Below the pieces are notes generated by a model, which saw only the letters and a list, made by a program, of their open reading frames with translations, was not told where the DNA came from and searched no databases. The translations under genes and the position numbers were made by a program. This document shows, piece after piece, positions 19,705-31,016 of a DNA stretch of 64,000 nucleotides. The number at the start of each line of letters is the position of its first letter. The stretch's first letter is position 1. Origin of the DNA: Stachybotrys elegans (Eukaryota > Ascomycota > Sordariomycetes > Hypocreales > Stachybotryaceae); the NCBI GenBank assembly GCA_020746835.1, contig JAGPNK010000010.1:1178001-1242000 (forward strand). The letters are read 5' to 3'.

Positions 19705-20421
19705 GGCCACAACGGAGTTTAATGACGTCGGCGAGATGGAAGGCAGTCGATACGGAACCGTGGTGTAAATTTGGCTGGTTGCAATCCAGCTGCAGTTCTT
19801 GTAGAAACTCAAATGCAATGCCAGAAAAAAGAAAACGATCCTCCATTCGGCAGCATAAAGGGAAGGAAAGAGAACTTAGAGCCTGCCGTTTGTCGTCGCC
19901 TGTCAGTGCCAGTGACCCACTTTTATCAAGTTGCGAACAGGTAAGTACGTCGTTGCAATTTGCTGGTGCTTCCATTCAAGGAGAAGCCAGTTAGCGTTTG
20001 TGCAAGCTAATTTATGCGGACGAAGCACCTGGGAAGGGCGTTCTAATATCGTCCTGGTGTGCTGGGACTGGGCAGAAGGTACATCCCTGGTCGAGTAAAG
20101 AGGGCGAAGGAGTGCCATTTCTTCTAGATGGGTAACCCGTGAGCCAGTGATTTCATGGTGATGGACGTTTTCTATTTCTAACGAATAAACAAAGTCCCCG
20201 AATTTGCTCTTACACTTGGATCTAGATCCAGCCATCTCCTTCGATTGTTCAATCCGTTCGTTGAAGGTGTGTTGCCCCACCATCACGTGAACCCCCACCA
20301 AGCAAAAAATAAACCTTTACACCATCATCACGCCGCCAATTCAGAGCCCTCCGGCCAAGAACCGCCTCGCCATATAACTAGACATTACCCTCCTACCCTC
20401 CTCAGGGTACGCCTCGCCATC
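19705..20421. other. Divergent promoter region DUF4246 / BUD23
   Basis: This 717-nt gap lies between divergent starts. A minus-strand open stretch at 19903-20301 has no domain. I see no repeats or RNA genes. Confidence 0.4.
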
Positions 20422-21311
20422 ATGTCTCGACCCGAGGATACGCTGTAAGATCTCCTCTCAATACAACTTTACGGACCCGACTAACCCCCCAGCGCTGCCG
20501 ACGTGCACTACGATGACACCGAAGCCCGCAAGTACACGACGAGCTCCCGAATCCAAAACATCCAGGCCTCCATGACCCGCCGCGCCCTCGAGCTCCTCGA
20601 CCTCAAGTCCCCTCGCTGATCCTCGACGTCGGCTGCGGCAGCGGGCTCTCGGGCGAGATCCTGTCCGCGCTCGAGCCCGAGGAGGGCGGCCCGCACACCT
20701 GGATCGGCATGGACGTCTCCCCCTCGATGCTCGACATTGCCCTGCAGCGCGACGTCGAGGGCGACCTCATGCTCGCCGACATTGGCCAGGGCGTGCCCTT
20801 CCGCGCTGGCACCTTTGACGCCGCCATCAGCATCTCGGCCATCCAGTGGCTCTGCAGCGCCGAGAGCAGCGACACCTCCCCGACCGGCCGCCTCTCGCGC
20901 TTCTTCAACGGCCTGTACGCCTCCCTCAAGCGCGGCGGCCGCGCCGTCTGCCAGTTCTACCCCAAGAACGACCAGCAGCGCAACATGATCACCCAGGCCG
21001 CCGTCAAGGCCGGCTTCGGCGCCGGTCTGCTCGAGGACGACCCGGGCACCAAGAGCGTCAAGCTGTACCTCGTCCTGACGGTCGGAGGCGCCGCCGTCGA
21101 GGGCAACCCCAGCGACATCACGGGCGTGGTCGAGGGCATGGATGGCGTCGACGTCGTGGACATGCGCAAGAAGCTCAAGACGGGCAACACGACCCTCACC
21201 AAGGGCAGCAAGGCCTGGATCATCAAAAAGAAGGAGCAGATGGAGCGCAAGGGCAGGGTTGTCAAGTCAACGTCCAAATACACAGGTCGCAAGCGCCGGC
21301 CGGCATTTTGA
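20422..21311 (+). CDS. BUD23: BUD23 18S rRNA (guanine-N7) methyltransferase, apparent 1-nt frameshift
   Basis: Exon 1 (20422-20444) encodes MSRPEDTL. After a GTAAGA...CCCCAG intron, exon 2 (20493-21311) continues VHYDDTEARKYTTSSRIQ. The SAM-binding motif ILDVGCGSGLSG, WIGMDVSPSMLDIAL and the basic C-terminal tail KSTSKYTGRKRRPAF identify BUD23/WBSCR22. That enzyme makes m7G in 18S rRNA with Trm112 during 40S assembly. Between LLDLK and SLILDVGC the frame is lost: the run CCCC at 20609-20612 needs one more C, and TGA at 20617-20619 would otherwise stop translation. Codon bias remains strong on both sides, so an assembly error in a homopolymer is the likeliest cause. True loss would leave only the C-terminal frame starting at 20709. 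Confidence 0.85.
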
Positions 21312-21522
21312 TGATCATGATGGGAAAAAGTCTGGGTACATTGCAAGGCGTTTGGGGCTCCTTCATTTTTATCTTTCTTTTTTTTTATTTCTGCCATAGT
21401 CTAGACCTAACAGGTGGACAAATATCGGATGAATGTCAAGATACCCTTTTCCCTCACGCCTACGACTTGATCGAGCGCAAACCTCATCTACAATCCGCAA
21501 TGTCTCTAACCCCTTGTAGTGT

Positions 21523-23640
21523 CTACTCGGGCTTCATGGTGGGGAAGGCCAGCACCTCGCGGATGCTGTAGTTGTCGGTCAGGAACATGATCATGCGGTC
21601 GATACCCATGCCGAAACCGCCCGTGGGGGGAAGAGCGTGCTCCAGAGCACGGCAGAAGGTCTCGTCGACCATCTGGGCCTCGTCGTCACCCTGGGCCTTC
21701 TGGTTGGCCTGCTCCTCGAATCGCAGACGCTGCTCTGCAGCGACGTTCAACTCGGTGTAGCTACGCGAGGTTAGATGGTGGCTGGCAAGTTGGCGGGGGA
21801 CTTACGCGTTGACAATCTCCTTCTTGCACACAAAGGCCTCGAATCGCTCACACAGGCCGGGGGTTGTGCGGGAGCTCTTGGCGAGAGGGGACATCATGAG
21901 GGGGTGTCCTACTGTCGTTAGCACGCCGATGCATGATATCCACTATGCCTGAATCTTACCGGTGATGAAGGTAGGGTTGACGCATTGCTCCTCGAGGTAC
22001 TCTCCGACAAGGGCATCCAGCATGCGAGCGTTGGTCAAGGGCGGGTTGCACTCAACCTTGTTCTTGATCAGCAGCTTCTTGAGGAACTCTCCCGTCTCAG
22101 GGGTGTGGAGCTGGTCACCGGGAGGGAACTTCTCGCCGAGAATCTCCTCGAGGCTGGGGATCATGTCGATTCGTCGCCAGGGGGCGGCCCAGTTGACCTT
22201 GTACTCCTCTCCCTTGATGGTGTGGAAGACGGTCTCGTAGGAGCCGGTGACGTGCTTGACAAGCGAGGAGACCAGCTCCTCGGTCATGTCCATGAGGTCG
22301 TTGACATCGGCGTAAGCCATATAGAACTCCAGAGTGGTGAACTCTACTACTTGTTAGCCGAGTGGTAGCCATGCGTGAGAGGTGGGGTGCTGCACGTACC
22401 GGGGTTGTGGGTAAGATCCATGCTCTCGTTTCTGAACTGACGTCCCAGCTCGTAGACACGGTTGAGGCCACCGACGACGAGCATCTTGAGATACAGCTCG
22501 GGGGCAACACGGAGGTACATGTCCATGTCCAGGTCGTTGTGGTGAGTGATGAAGGGCTTGGCGGTGGCGCCTCCGGGGATGGTGTTGAGCATGGGGGTCT
22601 GGACGGCGATGAAGTCGCGGTCGTCGAGCCAGCGGCGGATGTAGGAGTCCACCTTGGCGCGGGTAATGAAGATCTCGCGGTTCTTGTCGTTCATCATGAG
22701 ATCGAGGTAGCGCTGGCGGAATCGCTGCTCGGGGTTCTTGAAGCCATAGTGGTCATCGGGGATCTATCGGTGTCAGTAGGAGCCGAGAGGCCTAACAAGG
22801 TGCCTTACCTGGTGCAGACAGGGAGCGAGGAGGGTGACCTCGACGGCGGCGATGGAGAGTTCACCAGAGAAGTCATCGCCAGTGCCCTCCTTCTTCTTGG
22901 GGTTGGTTCGGGTGGGGAAACCACGGATACCTGGAGACAGATGAGCACGAGGTCAGGCCGCGGCCGAGCCGGGCACTTACCGATAATGTCTCCACGTCGT
23001 AGGTTGACGTGCTGCTCCTCGAAGCTGGGAGCGCCCTCGGCGAGGAAGTCGGCCTGGGCAAGGACCTGTAGTCTTGTTCCCTCGGAGCGGATGTCGTAGA
23101 AGAAGAGCTTGCTGCCGGCAGAGCGTCGGACGTAGACACGGCCAGCGAGCTGGATCATCTTGGACTGGTCGGACTCGCCATTCTTGAGGTGGGAGAACTC
23201 GTCGGCGAACTTTCGAATATCGTAGGTGACGTGGAACTAGCGGCACAGGTTAGGAGGCGTGGTTGGAGTAGACGGCGGGCTGGTCTACCTTGTGGGGGTA
23301 CGCCTTGCCCTGCGCGTGCAGCTCGTTGACGACGCGAGATCGGATCTCAAAGTACTACATCTACCGGTTAGAGGTGATGTTTGCGTTGGTAGGCGCTGGG
23401 ACACACCTGGTTGGGCGTGAGGTCCTTCTCGGCGGCCTCAGCGTTCTTCTTGCTGGGGCCAGCGGACTCGGGCTTGTTGGCGTTCTTCTCGGCCTTGGCA
23501 GCCTCCTTCTCACGGGCCTTCTGGCGCTTCTTGAGCTCGCTCTTGGAGACCATCTCGCCCGTCTTCTCGTCGAGGTGCAGCTTGGCGACGGCTTCGGTGG
23601 CGGCGGCAGCATCGCCGGCGGGGGCCTGGTTGTCGGCCAT
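21523..23640 (-). CDS. KRS1: Cytosolic lysyl-tRNA synthetase, class II
   Basis: The start [18 protein letters not shown] at 23640 opens a Lys/Ala-rich eukaryotic extension ([21 protein letters not shown]). The OB-fold anticodon-binding domain follows ([34 protein letters not shown]), then the class II core with motif 2 ([22 protein letters not shown]) and motif 3 ([23 protein letters not shown]). The gene has about eight exons with short introns, e.g. before YFEIRSR near 23350, FHVTYDIRK near 23235, IRGFP near 22935 and EFTTLEFY near 22345. It ends AFPTMKPE at 21523. It charges tRNA-Lys in the cytosol. The 3' ends of BUD23 and this gene converge 210 nt apart. Confidence 0.95.
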
Positions 23641-24011
23641 TGTAGGATCTCGGTATGGTTCGTTCGTGCGCGAGGGGTACGGCGATGGCAGTTAATCGGC
23701 AGAGTCGAGTGACGGTCGGTGCCAAAGTCGGAGGAGATGCAGAGTCAGAGTCAGAGTCATGGACGATGCATGGAAAAACAGTCACTCGACCCCACCATGT
23801 TGCTCCCACCAAAATACATCCCACCAGACCGCGGGGTCTTTTCACAATAATTTTTTATTCCCCTCGTCCCTTGATACCCCTCCAATCATAGCCGGCCCCA
23901 CTTCCTTGCATCCTCTAATCACCACCCATGTATGCTGTATGCTGTTCCTCAACCTTTCGAGTCATACAATCGACAGGTTCACTCAAGACTTCAAAGAGTG
24001 CATCAACTACT

Positions 24012-24581
24012 TTAAGATGCAATTATCCAAGCCGTCCACTTGTTCGGCCACGGTGCAAAAGCTACTCCCACTGCATCGGTACCAGCGAGCACAGGTAGGC
24101 CGGTACGATACAGCTGGATGACGTTTTCTTTGACTATGGTGTAACTCTGCTCTGTCAAGTTCTGGAGTAAAATCTGGCCGAATGCAGGGTTCTCAACACC
24201 AAGTTTGAATATATTCATGGTTGGAGTGATGAACTTCACGTTCGCATGGGCTTTTGCAGTAAGCGTCGTGTTGAGTTTTGCATCGCGTGGGATGTGCTGA
24301 AGGCCGTCGACTCGCGAATCGATGGCTTGTATGAAGGAAGCCAACTCTACCACATGGGTCATTGCCATTTTACCAAGTTTGCCGGTTTCGGCCACAAGTG
24401 CCTGCTGCATTCTTGTAGATGGTCCATTCGCTTCCGCAGTGATCTTGAAGTAGTCTGAGCCATTCTCAAAGGCATGTCGGACAACCAGCTCGGGATCATC
24501 TGTCTCACAGACATCCAGTCTAACTACCCTTCCAATTTGCAATTCTGTGATATGTATAGAATGGGATTCTATACATCTCAT
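24012..24581 (-). pseudogene. Amidohydrolase (imidazolonepropionase-like) remnant
   Basis: This 189-codon frame covers only the middle of a metal-dependent amidohydrolase: VRHAFENGSDYFKI (barrel strand with the bridging-Lys region), GKMAMTHVVELASFIQAI and DGLQHIPRDA (metal His positions), and TGLPVLAGTDAVGVAF (metal Asp). The N-terminal HxH motif that should lie about 150 residues earlier is absent upstream. The frame stops shortly after AGTDAVG, without the usual C-terminal beta-sandwich. Both ends are missing, so it is probably a pseudogene fragment. It lies just beyond the 3' end of the MFS transporter, on the same strand. Confidence 0.6.
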
Positions 24582-24692
24582 CCATGCAATGTCTATCTAT
24601 ATCTTCTACGCTGATGAACCTCGGCCTTGTCTCCCTCACTATTACACTACAACTGTCTGTACATATCAAAACTCATCCCCAGAAGCTAGTGC

Positions 24693-26647
24693 CTAAGCCG
24701 CGCCTCCGGTGGCTTTCTCGAGCTCGCTGGCGCCCAGCCTTTTCCAGTTACCCAGAAATCCGACAAGCGTCGCAGCGCCACAGATAGCTAGTGTAATTGC
24801 GAACACAGCCTGTAATCCCTCGACATAGCCGTCGATGACGATTGGGATCTGCGACTCGGCGAAGACGTCCCGAATTTGTGTTGCTCCCGTTGACAAGATG
24901 GCGCCGGCACTTACTTGGGGAAGTCGGCTGGCGAGATTCTGGATCAAAACGTTGTTGAAGGTCGCTTGCGCTACCGACATGAAGAATGCTCCTCCCACGG
25001 TGGAAGAGACTGAATCTTGTTAATCGAAGCGTTTCGAATGGAGGTAATGTACGTACAGTTGATGATGGCAGTGGTTTGCGACAGATCTTCTGGCGCAGAG
25101 TGGACCTGCGCATTGGCGAGGGCAACTTGGAACGTTATGCCGGCGGAGGCGCCGACCAGGATCTGGAAGCCGATCCATTCACCCGTCGAGGTGTTTTGAT
25201 CCATGGTGAAAAGGAGACCATAACCGACGGTTCCGACAGCGCCGCCGACGACCCAAAAGGCTGGGACAATGCCAATCTTGGTCAGAGCGAAACCCTGGGC
25301 GACGGTGCCGAAGACGAGCGGAATAATAACACCAAGCATGCGGACGCCCGAGTTGATGGGGCCAACGTTGAAAATGCTCTGGAAATAGATTGGGATGTAG
25401 TAGAGGGCGACGAAGTAGGCGCCGCCGAAGAAGAACATGTAAAGGCTGCCAACCCAGACGTATCGTTCTTTCATCTACAGCAACAAAATTAGCTTGCGAG
25501 GCTTGAAGACGTGCCAAGGCTTACCAGTCGTGCAACAATCATGGCGCGCTCCTTCTGGTAAATTTCCCAAGCCACAAACACGACAACCATGGCGACAACA
25601 CCAACCAACAACCCTATGACAATGCTGTCATCCCAGGCGTGAGATTGTCCACCGTACTGCAGAGCCAGGATGAAGGAGATGATGAGTCCCATCATCAAGC
25701 TCCCGCCAATCAAGTCAAGTTGCAGAATCTTTTCACGTAGGGTGGCTTCGACTGGTTTGGCAATTTTGGGCGTCTTGAAGAAGAAGAAAATGATGATGGC
25801 GGCGAGGCCTCCGATCGGAAGGTTGATGTAGAAGCACTGTCATCCTGTCAGCGCCTTGCCTGCTCGATCGCAACATCAAGGTAAGCATACCCATCGCCAC
25901 GAGACTCTCTCGGTAAGGGCTCCGCCCAGCAAAGGCCCCAGCACAGCTGCGAGGCCATAGGTTGCGCCCGTGATACCGATCAGCACGGGCCGGTTCGCGG
26001 GAGACGAAGCGAAGCCGACGAGCGTGAAGACGCCCACTCCGATGCCGGCACCGCCCCAGCCGGCGATGGCACGCCCGACGATGAGGGTGGTGGGGTTCTG
26101 GGCGATGGCGCAGATGAGGCTGCCAAGTTCGAAGATGAAGACGGCGACGAGGAACCAGAGCTTAATCGAGAAGTACTTGTAGAATTTTCCCCAGGTGGAT
26201 TGGAAGGCTGCGGGCTTGTCAATTTACACGTGCGCTTGCGCTGGGACTAATTGATGGGGGTAGACTCTGTGTGTGCGGCATGTTAGCATACAAAATGCTT
26301 TCAGGAACGAGTACTGACCACCACCAAATGTCATGAAGTAAGCAGATCCGTACCACGACACCCTATTGATATCCTGGAACTCATCCGTAATTCGCGGGAT
26401 GGCAGTGCCCAGGATCGTCTGCGCACCCGTTAGTCCCCTATCATTGCGCACGTCCGTTATTATACGTGTCACTCACATTGTCTAGTGCGACGAGAAACAT
26501 GCCTAGCATCAAGGAAGCGACAATTGTCACAAGGCGGAAGCCGGTGGGATACTCTTCCTTGTCGGCGGCGTCAAGCGGCGCGTCGGTGGTGGATGGGTCC
26601 GAGGAGTCGATCGGGTCGGAGCCCTTTTCTGACACGAGAGACGCCAT
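24693..26647 (-). CDS. MFS drug/toxin efflux transporter (14-helix DHA2 type)
   Basis: The start [17 protein letters not shown] at 26647 opens an acidic cytosolic tail, followed by helix 1 ([18 protein letters not shown]) and [20 protein letters not shown]. Also seen are [45 protein letters not shown] (motif C region and the family's WRW.F.INLPIG signature) and a long 14-helix C-terminal half ending [13 protein letters not shown]. Exon breaks lie near 26477/26413, 26320/26210, 25885/25835, 25525/25475 and 25055/25010. The homologous family includes aflT-like and other secondary-metabolite exporters. It is divergent from the Zn2Cys6 regulator at 27442, which is therefore a likely controller. 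No biosynthetic backbone enzyme is in the window. Confidence 0.88.
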
Positions 26648-27441
26648 TGGTGAGTGATGTATGTATGCTGGGAGATGTAAGGCGCTGAAGTGATGGATTT
26701 GTTTATTGTGTTGATTAAGAGGGAGGAAAACAAGGCGGCAGCGGCGTCTTATGTCCTGCCCTTTCCCCCTATTTGGAGAAGCAAGAATGACGAGTTCTTG
26801 AGATGAGCATGACTACAAGGAGTCGTTCTCAACAATCACCGAGAGAGGTATGAGGATTCGACCGAGGATTGGGTGCTCATTGCTTAGAAACCCGTTATTC
26901 GACCGAAGTACTATGCGGCTAGTCGGTCTTCATTGTTTCGTCCGAGGCGGGACCGAGCAGAGTTTGGAATCTCTTATCTCCCAGCTGGACCACGATGCTC
27001 ATGGTGTGTGCGAATCGAGTTGCACCTTGTAAAAATGTTGGTTGATTCGGTTTGAAGTATACTTCTCGGCTTGTCTTGGAGGAAATGGAGTGCACCAACA
27101 GGCCTCTTGAAAAGGGCTCCATTCCGTTGCATCGTCTTATCCTCACTTTGCATGGGTCAAGAAGCGGCTAAGCCCCTCAGCTCCTCGCCGAATGTGTTAT
27201 CTCGGACAATTGCATTGCCATTTCCTTGGTCCGAGACATCAACGTTTGTCAGCTCCCTCGGACGAATCTCAGCCCACATTCGCATTCGTCCGAGCATTTC
27301 GCCCAATCTCTCACTCTGCAACAATGGCATCGAAACACAAATTCCGGTCAGAGCCAGGTTTCGGTCGAACAATCTGTCGCCTTGATCAAAATTTTGCATT
27401 GTCTAGAAGCTCGGAGGACATCTCCTGTCCGATATCCGACC
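26648..27441. promoter_or_regulatory. Divergent promoter, MFS transporter / Zn2Cys6 regulator
   Basis: This 794-nt interval separates the divergent pair. It contains several CGG/CCG-flanked motifs, including TCGGTC, GTCCGAG and TCGGACGAA near 27235-27290. These are the kind of half-sites bound by Zn2Cys6 dimers, but no single repeated pair stands out. Confidence 0.4.
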
Positions 27442-29612
27442 ATGGATGTGGGCTCGGACGCAGTCAAAAGGAGAAAGGTTCGAAAGGGCACTAGAAGCTG
27501 CTGGGAATGCCGACGACGAAAAGTCAAGTGTGTCTTCACGTCGCCCAAGGACAGTGTCTGCTGCATTTGTCGTCGCAGAAATACACAATGCACCAGCCAA
27601 GATACCCAAGATTCCCGACCATCCGATCTCATCGACAAAAACTCGACTCAACATAAAAAGATCCCAAGCGAAGTGAGGCAGGCTACCCCTGGTGACGACT
27701 CTCACGCAGGCTTTTTGACGCCAGCCTTGACTCTCGATGGCTCTGCGGTTGGTCATCACTTGGATTGTCTTTTACTGCCAGCTAATACCGACTAACCCAG
27801 GACTCCTCGCCAGGATTTGATCTCAATCCAAGCCTCAGCTTCATTTCAACTACTCCAGCCAAGCTGACCAAAATCACACACAAACTACTTCGTGCTCTTC
27901 CTTCCCAACATGACCTGGAATTATTGCTCTCGGTCGTCGGTACAGGTCCCAAACGATGCTCGCCTTCCTGGAACACCAAAGGCCGGCAAGACAGGTCAAC
28001 GACGGTGAGTTGGCGACAACAGATGGATACCCTCGTTAGACCCGATTCACACCCTGTTCTGCTCGCCAATAAAATGCTACGACTTGCCTTGGCGCTGCAG
28101 TACATTGGCCCCAAAGACGTGATACCGGGCCTTGCCAAGAACCATCGTGTTATCATGGAGGAGGTCGCCACTGCTGCCATGACGCACGTGACGACAAATG
28201 AGGACCTCTTGGGCTCCATCGAGAGTCTTGAGAGCATCGTGCTGGAAAGCATGTACCACGCAGACCAGGGCAACCTGCGGCGATCGTGGGTGACGATGCG
28301 AAGAGCAGTGACAGCGGGACATATGGCGAACCTGCATCGACCGGGTCATTACTCTTTTAATGTCCTTAGCAGTAAGGATAAGCCGGACCCGGACGAGCTA
28401 TGGCTTTGCGTCGTGTCTGTTGAACGGACCCTGTCTCTGCTGCTCGGCCTCCCCACCAGCACGGGAACTGCATGTCCAAGCATCGAAGAATTGGCCGAAG
28501 CCACCAAGACCAGCGGTAACTTGTCGACTTTGCTCATGGGCATGACTGGGAAGGTGATTGAGCGAAACCAGGCCAGGAACTCGCATCAAGGCACCCAGGT
28601 GACGCGGCAGATCGACAGGGACCTTGTTCGGATCACGGAGCTGCTCCCACCTTCATACTGGCGACCGCTCGATTTCACCGGCCTCGCGTTTGCCTCGCCA
28701 GAAGCATACGCTGAAGAATCCCGTGCTGGAGAACATATGCGGTACTTTAACCTCATCAACCAGCTACACCTGCCCTATGTCATCTGCCCGACACACACAC
28801 CTGGTGTCGTGTACTCGCGCACCGCATGCATAAATGCAAGTCGGGAGATCCTGACGCGGCAGATCGCGGTCCGCACCTTCACCTCGAACACGGCATGCTC
28901 GCGCATGGGTGACTTTTTGGCGCTGACGGCGGGAATGACGCTCATGCTCGCGCACATTGCGAGCCACGCGCACAAGGAGGAGGATAACCTGCTGGCGCAC
29001 CAGCGGCTGGGCGACAGGGCGACGATTGCGAAAGCACTGGAGTGCATGGAGTCCATGTCGAACTTGCATGAGGATGTGCTCGCTCGGAATTGTGCGACGG
29101 TGCTGAAGAACTTGTTGACGATTGAAGTTGCTGTGGCGCGAGCCCATCATGAGGACAGTCGAGGGGATGTGGTCGCGGAGCAACAGTGCGTGCTGACTAT
29201 CAAAGTGCCATACTTTGGAACGATGCGGATCGATCAAGGAGGAAACATCTCCATGACTCCGGCGAGCCAGGACAAGAGTCGGGTTGAAGAGGGGGGCGTT
29301 TCCTTGGGTGGTGTGATATCCATTTGCCTGCAAGGCCAAGATGACGTACAGACCGGTAATGCAAAGGTCAAACAGGATGGCTTATCTACGACGGAGCAAG
29401 CGGTGCTTCCTGCGTATGGAGGTATCAATGCGGTCCAGAATGGGACGGCTGTAGTGATGGACCAAGCACTGCCGAGTGCTGCGGCGGGTGTTAACGACTG
29501 GGCATTTCAGGGTCTCGACACGGCCTTCTTTGACGCCTTGATGTATGGAGTCAATATTCCTGAGGACGGTAGCACGAGTACCTTTGGTGAAGGATGGGAA
29601 AACTTTTCATGA
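27442..29612 (+). CDS. Zn2Cys6 fungal transcription factor
   Basis: The start is taken at MDVGSDAVKRRK (27442), just before the zinc cluster CWECRRRKVKCVFTSPKDSV...CCICRRRNTQC. This is a C-X2-C-X6-C...C-X2-C-X7-C pattern with an extended middle loop. An intron (27748-27800, donor GTTGGT, branch ACTAAC, end CCCAG) joins LDGSA to DSSPGFDLNPSLSF. The following region of about 560 residues carries the fungal-specific factor motif DELWLCVVSVERTLSLLLGLPTST. The C-terminus is acidic and glycine-rich. It probably acts in the nucleus, and its divergent position points to the MFS gene as a target. An upstream ATG at 27226 is possible but adds a low-complexity, unlikely N-terminus. Confidence 0.85.
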
Positions 29613-29848
29613 ACAATCATTTCAGCTTCCGGTCGTTGCATTCGGTTATTCAGTAGACGGGACTAGAACCCAATGTTTCTAAGGCTCACGGACACGTCAG
29701 ACGTTTGATAGCTCGAAAGGGCAGCTGTTCTCCGCATGTAAAGTCTCTCATGCGGGAGTGCCCTGGGTTTGGGGCATGTGCTATCCGTCCACACTTGGCT
29801 TTGGCGGTGGGTTGAGAGCTTTGTTGCATTACTAGATGTAATGTGGGA

Positions 29849-29939
29849 TTTCCCGTTCGTGTGCCCCAATGGGATACAGACCAGTGACTTCGAAGAGGCC
29901 CCCTCTGACGATAAAGACGATATCAGATCAATAGATAAC
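29849..29939 (-). repeat. Diverged dispersed repeat, copy 2 (inverted relative to 14.2 kb)
   Basis: The reverse complement of this segment aligns over about 91 nt with 14191-14290, sharing CTATTGAT and TCGAAGTC.CTGGT blocks. See the entry at 14191. The copies are in opposite orientation 15.6 kb apart. Confidence 0.6.
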
Positions 29940-30377
29940 AATTGGTTAGAACATCAGCATACCAATACTCCACTTTGATATTAAATAGTATGGAGGCATA
30001 CATATATGTGATGACGCCAAGCACAGCTATATGGGTTATTATCCTGAATAAAGAAGGCATTCACTTTCATCTTATGAATCTATATAACGTTCTAGACATT
30101 AGGCTATACACGCGCGCGCATCTGGTTTGTTTCCGTCATCGGGCAATTACCAGCTTCCAACGGCATATCATTACATGGATGAATAACCTGAACCATGAAA
30201 AGGGGGTAGAATTAATCCACAATATTCTACTTCAAATTCATCAACCAAGTAACGAAAGTAACTAAACAAAAGAAGAAGAAAAAAAAGATAGAGAAATCTT
30301 CCCTTTCATTACGGAATTCTCTATCAAAAGTCGCCCTGCACCCACCTCCAGCGTCCGTCATCCCTCGAGGCCTTCGT
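29940..30377. other. AT-rich intergenic stretch
   Basis: AT-rich sequence with a CGCGCGCG-like stretch near 30112 and an A/AAG-rich tract near 30265-30290. No gene recognised. Confidence 0.4.
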
Positions 30378-31016
30378 CTAATCAGAGTTGTATTCAAGGG
30401 GCCGGAAGTTTGTCTGAAGGCCCTTCTTCCAAAATCGGACGAAACGAGGATCGACAAACCTACCACGACGCTCACCGTCCTCATCGAGAGCAAAGCACGG
30501 CGCCTTGCGAGGGCGTCCGCACTTGATGCAATTCGCCACCCCCATTGACATCCTTGCGAGGCAGTACACACCTCTTTCTGCCCTTTTCTCTCTTCCCTCC
30601 TCGCCATCCGCTGACACTGCAACCTTTTTGCCCATGCTCTTTGAGACTTGCTCTTCCTTGGAGCCATTTTCATCCTCAGAACCACTCTCAGTTTCTGTGC
30701 TCTTATCACTGTCTGAACTCGGCTCGCTTTCGGTACTCTCGCTGTCCCTCTCTTCGCTGACAGCCTTGGGCTTCTTCCTCGTACATTCCCACGATACAAT
30801 ATTGTCGCCGTACGGACCCTTCACTCCGTTTGGCTGGTTCTCCTTGTCAAGAATCTGATATGGCGGGATCATTCTTTCCTGGCTGTCCACGATTCTCATA
30901 CGCTTTGGCTTTGGAGGAGGCATCATCGATGAATCCTGGGAAGATGCAGGTCCGGCGTCAGACTGCTCCTCACTCCGGCGCTTTGGGCGCGGAGGAGGGG
31001 GCATAGAACCATCCAT
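30378..31016 (-). CDS. Acidic/proline-rich unknown protein with C-terminal cysteine motif
   Basis: This is a single-exon frame of 212 residues starting MDGSMPPPPRPKRRSEEQ. A proline/basic N-terminus (PPPKPKRMRI) may serve as a nuclear signal. A Ser/Glu-rich acidic middle follows (ESTESEPSSDSDKSTETESGS...). The compact C-terminus holds YCLARMSMGVANCIKCGRPRKAPCF, where four cysteines could bind a metal, and WKKGLQTNFRPLEYNSD. I do not recognise the family. It sits alone, with repeat-bearing DNA on one side. The composition is typical of nuclear low-complexity proteins, and coding is plausible but unproven. Confidence 0.55.
   Translation of the reverse strand: MDGSMPPPPRPKRRSEEQSDAGPASSQDSSMMPPPKPKRMRIVDSQERMIPPYQILDKENQPNGVKGPYGDNIVSWECTRKKPKAVSEERDSESTESEPSSDSDKSTETESGSEDENGSKEEQVSKSMGKKVAVSADGEEGREKRAERGVYCLARMSMGVANCIKCGRPRKAPCFALDEDGERRGRFVDPRFVRFWKKGLQTNFRPLEYNSD

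Noticed and set aside
20445..20640. Explaining the BUD23 frame break with another intron
   Set aside because: No GT-AG pair near 20600-20630 restores the conserved spacing to ILDVGCGSG.
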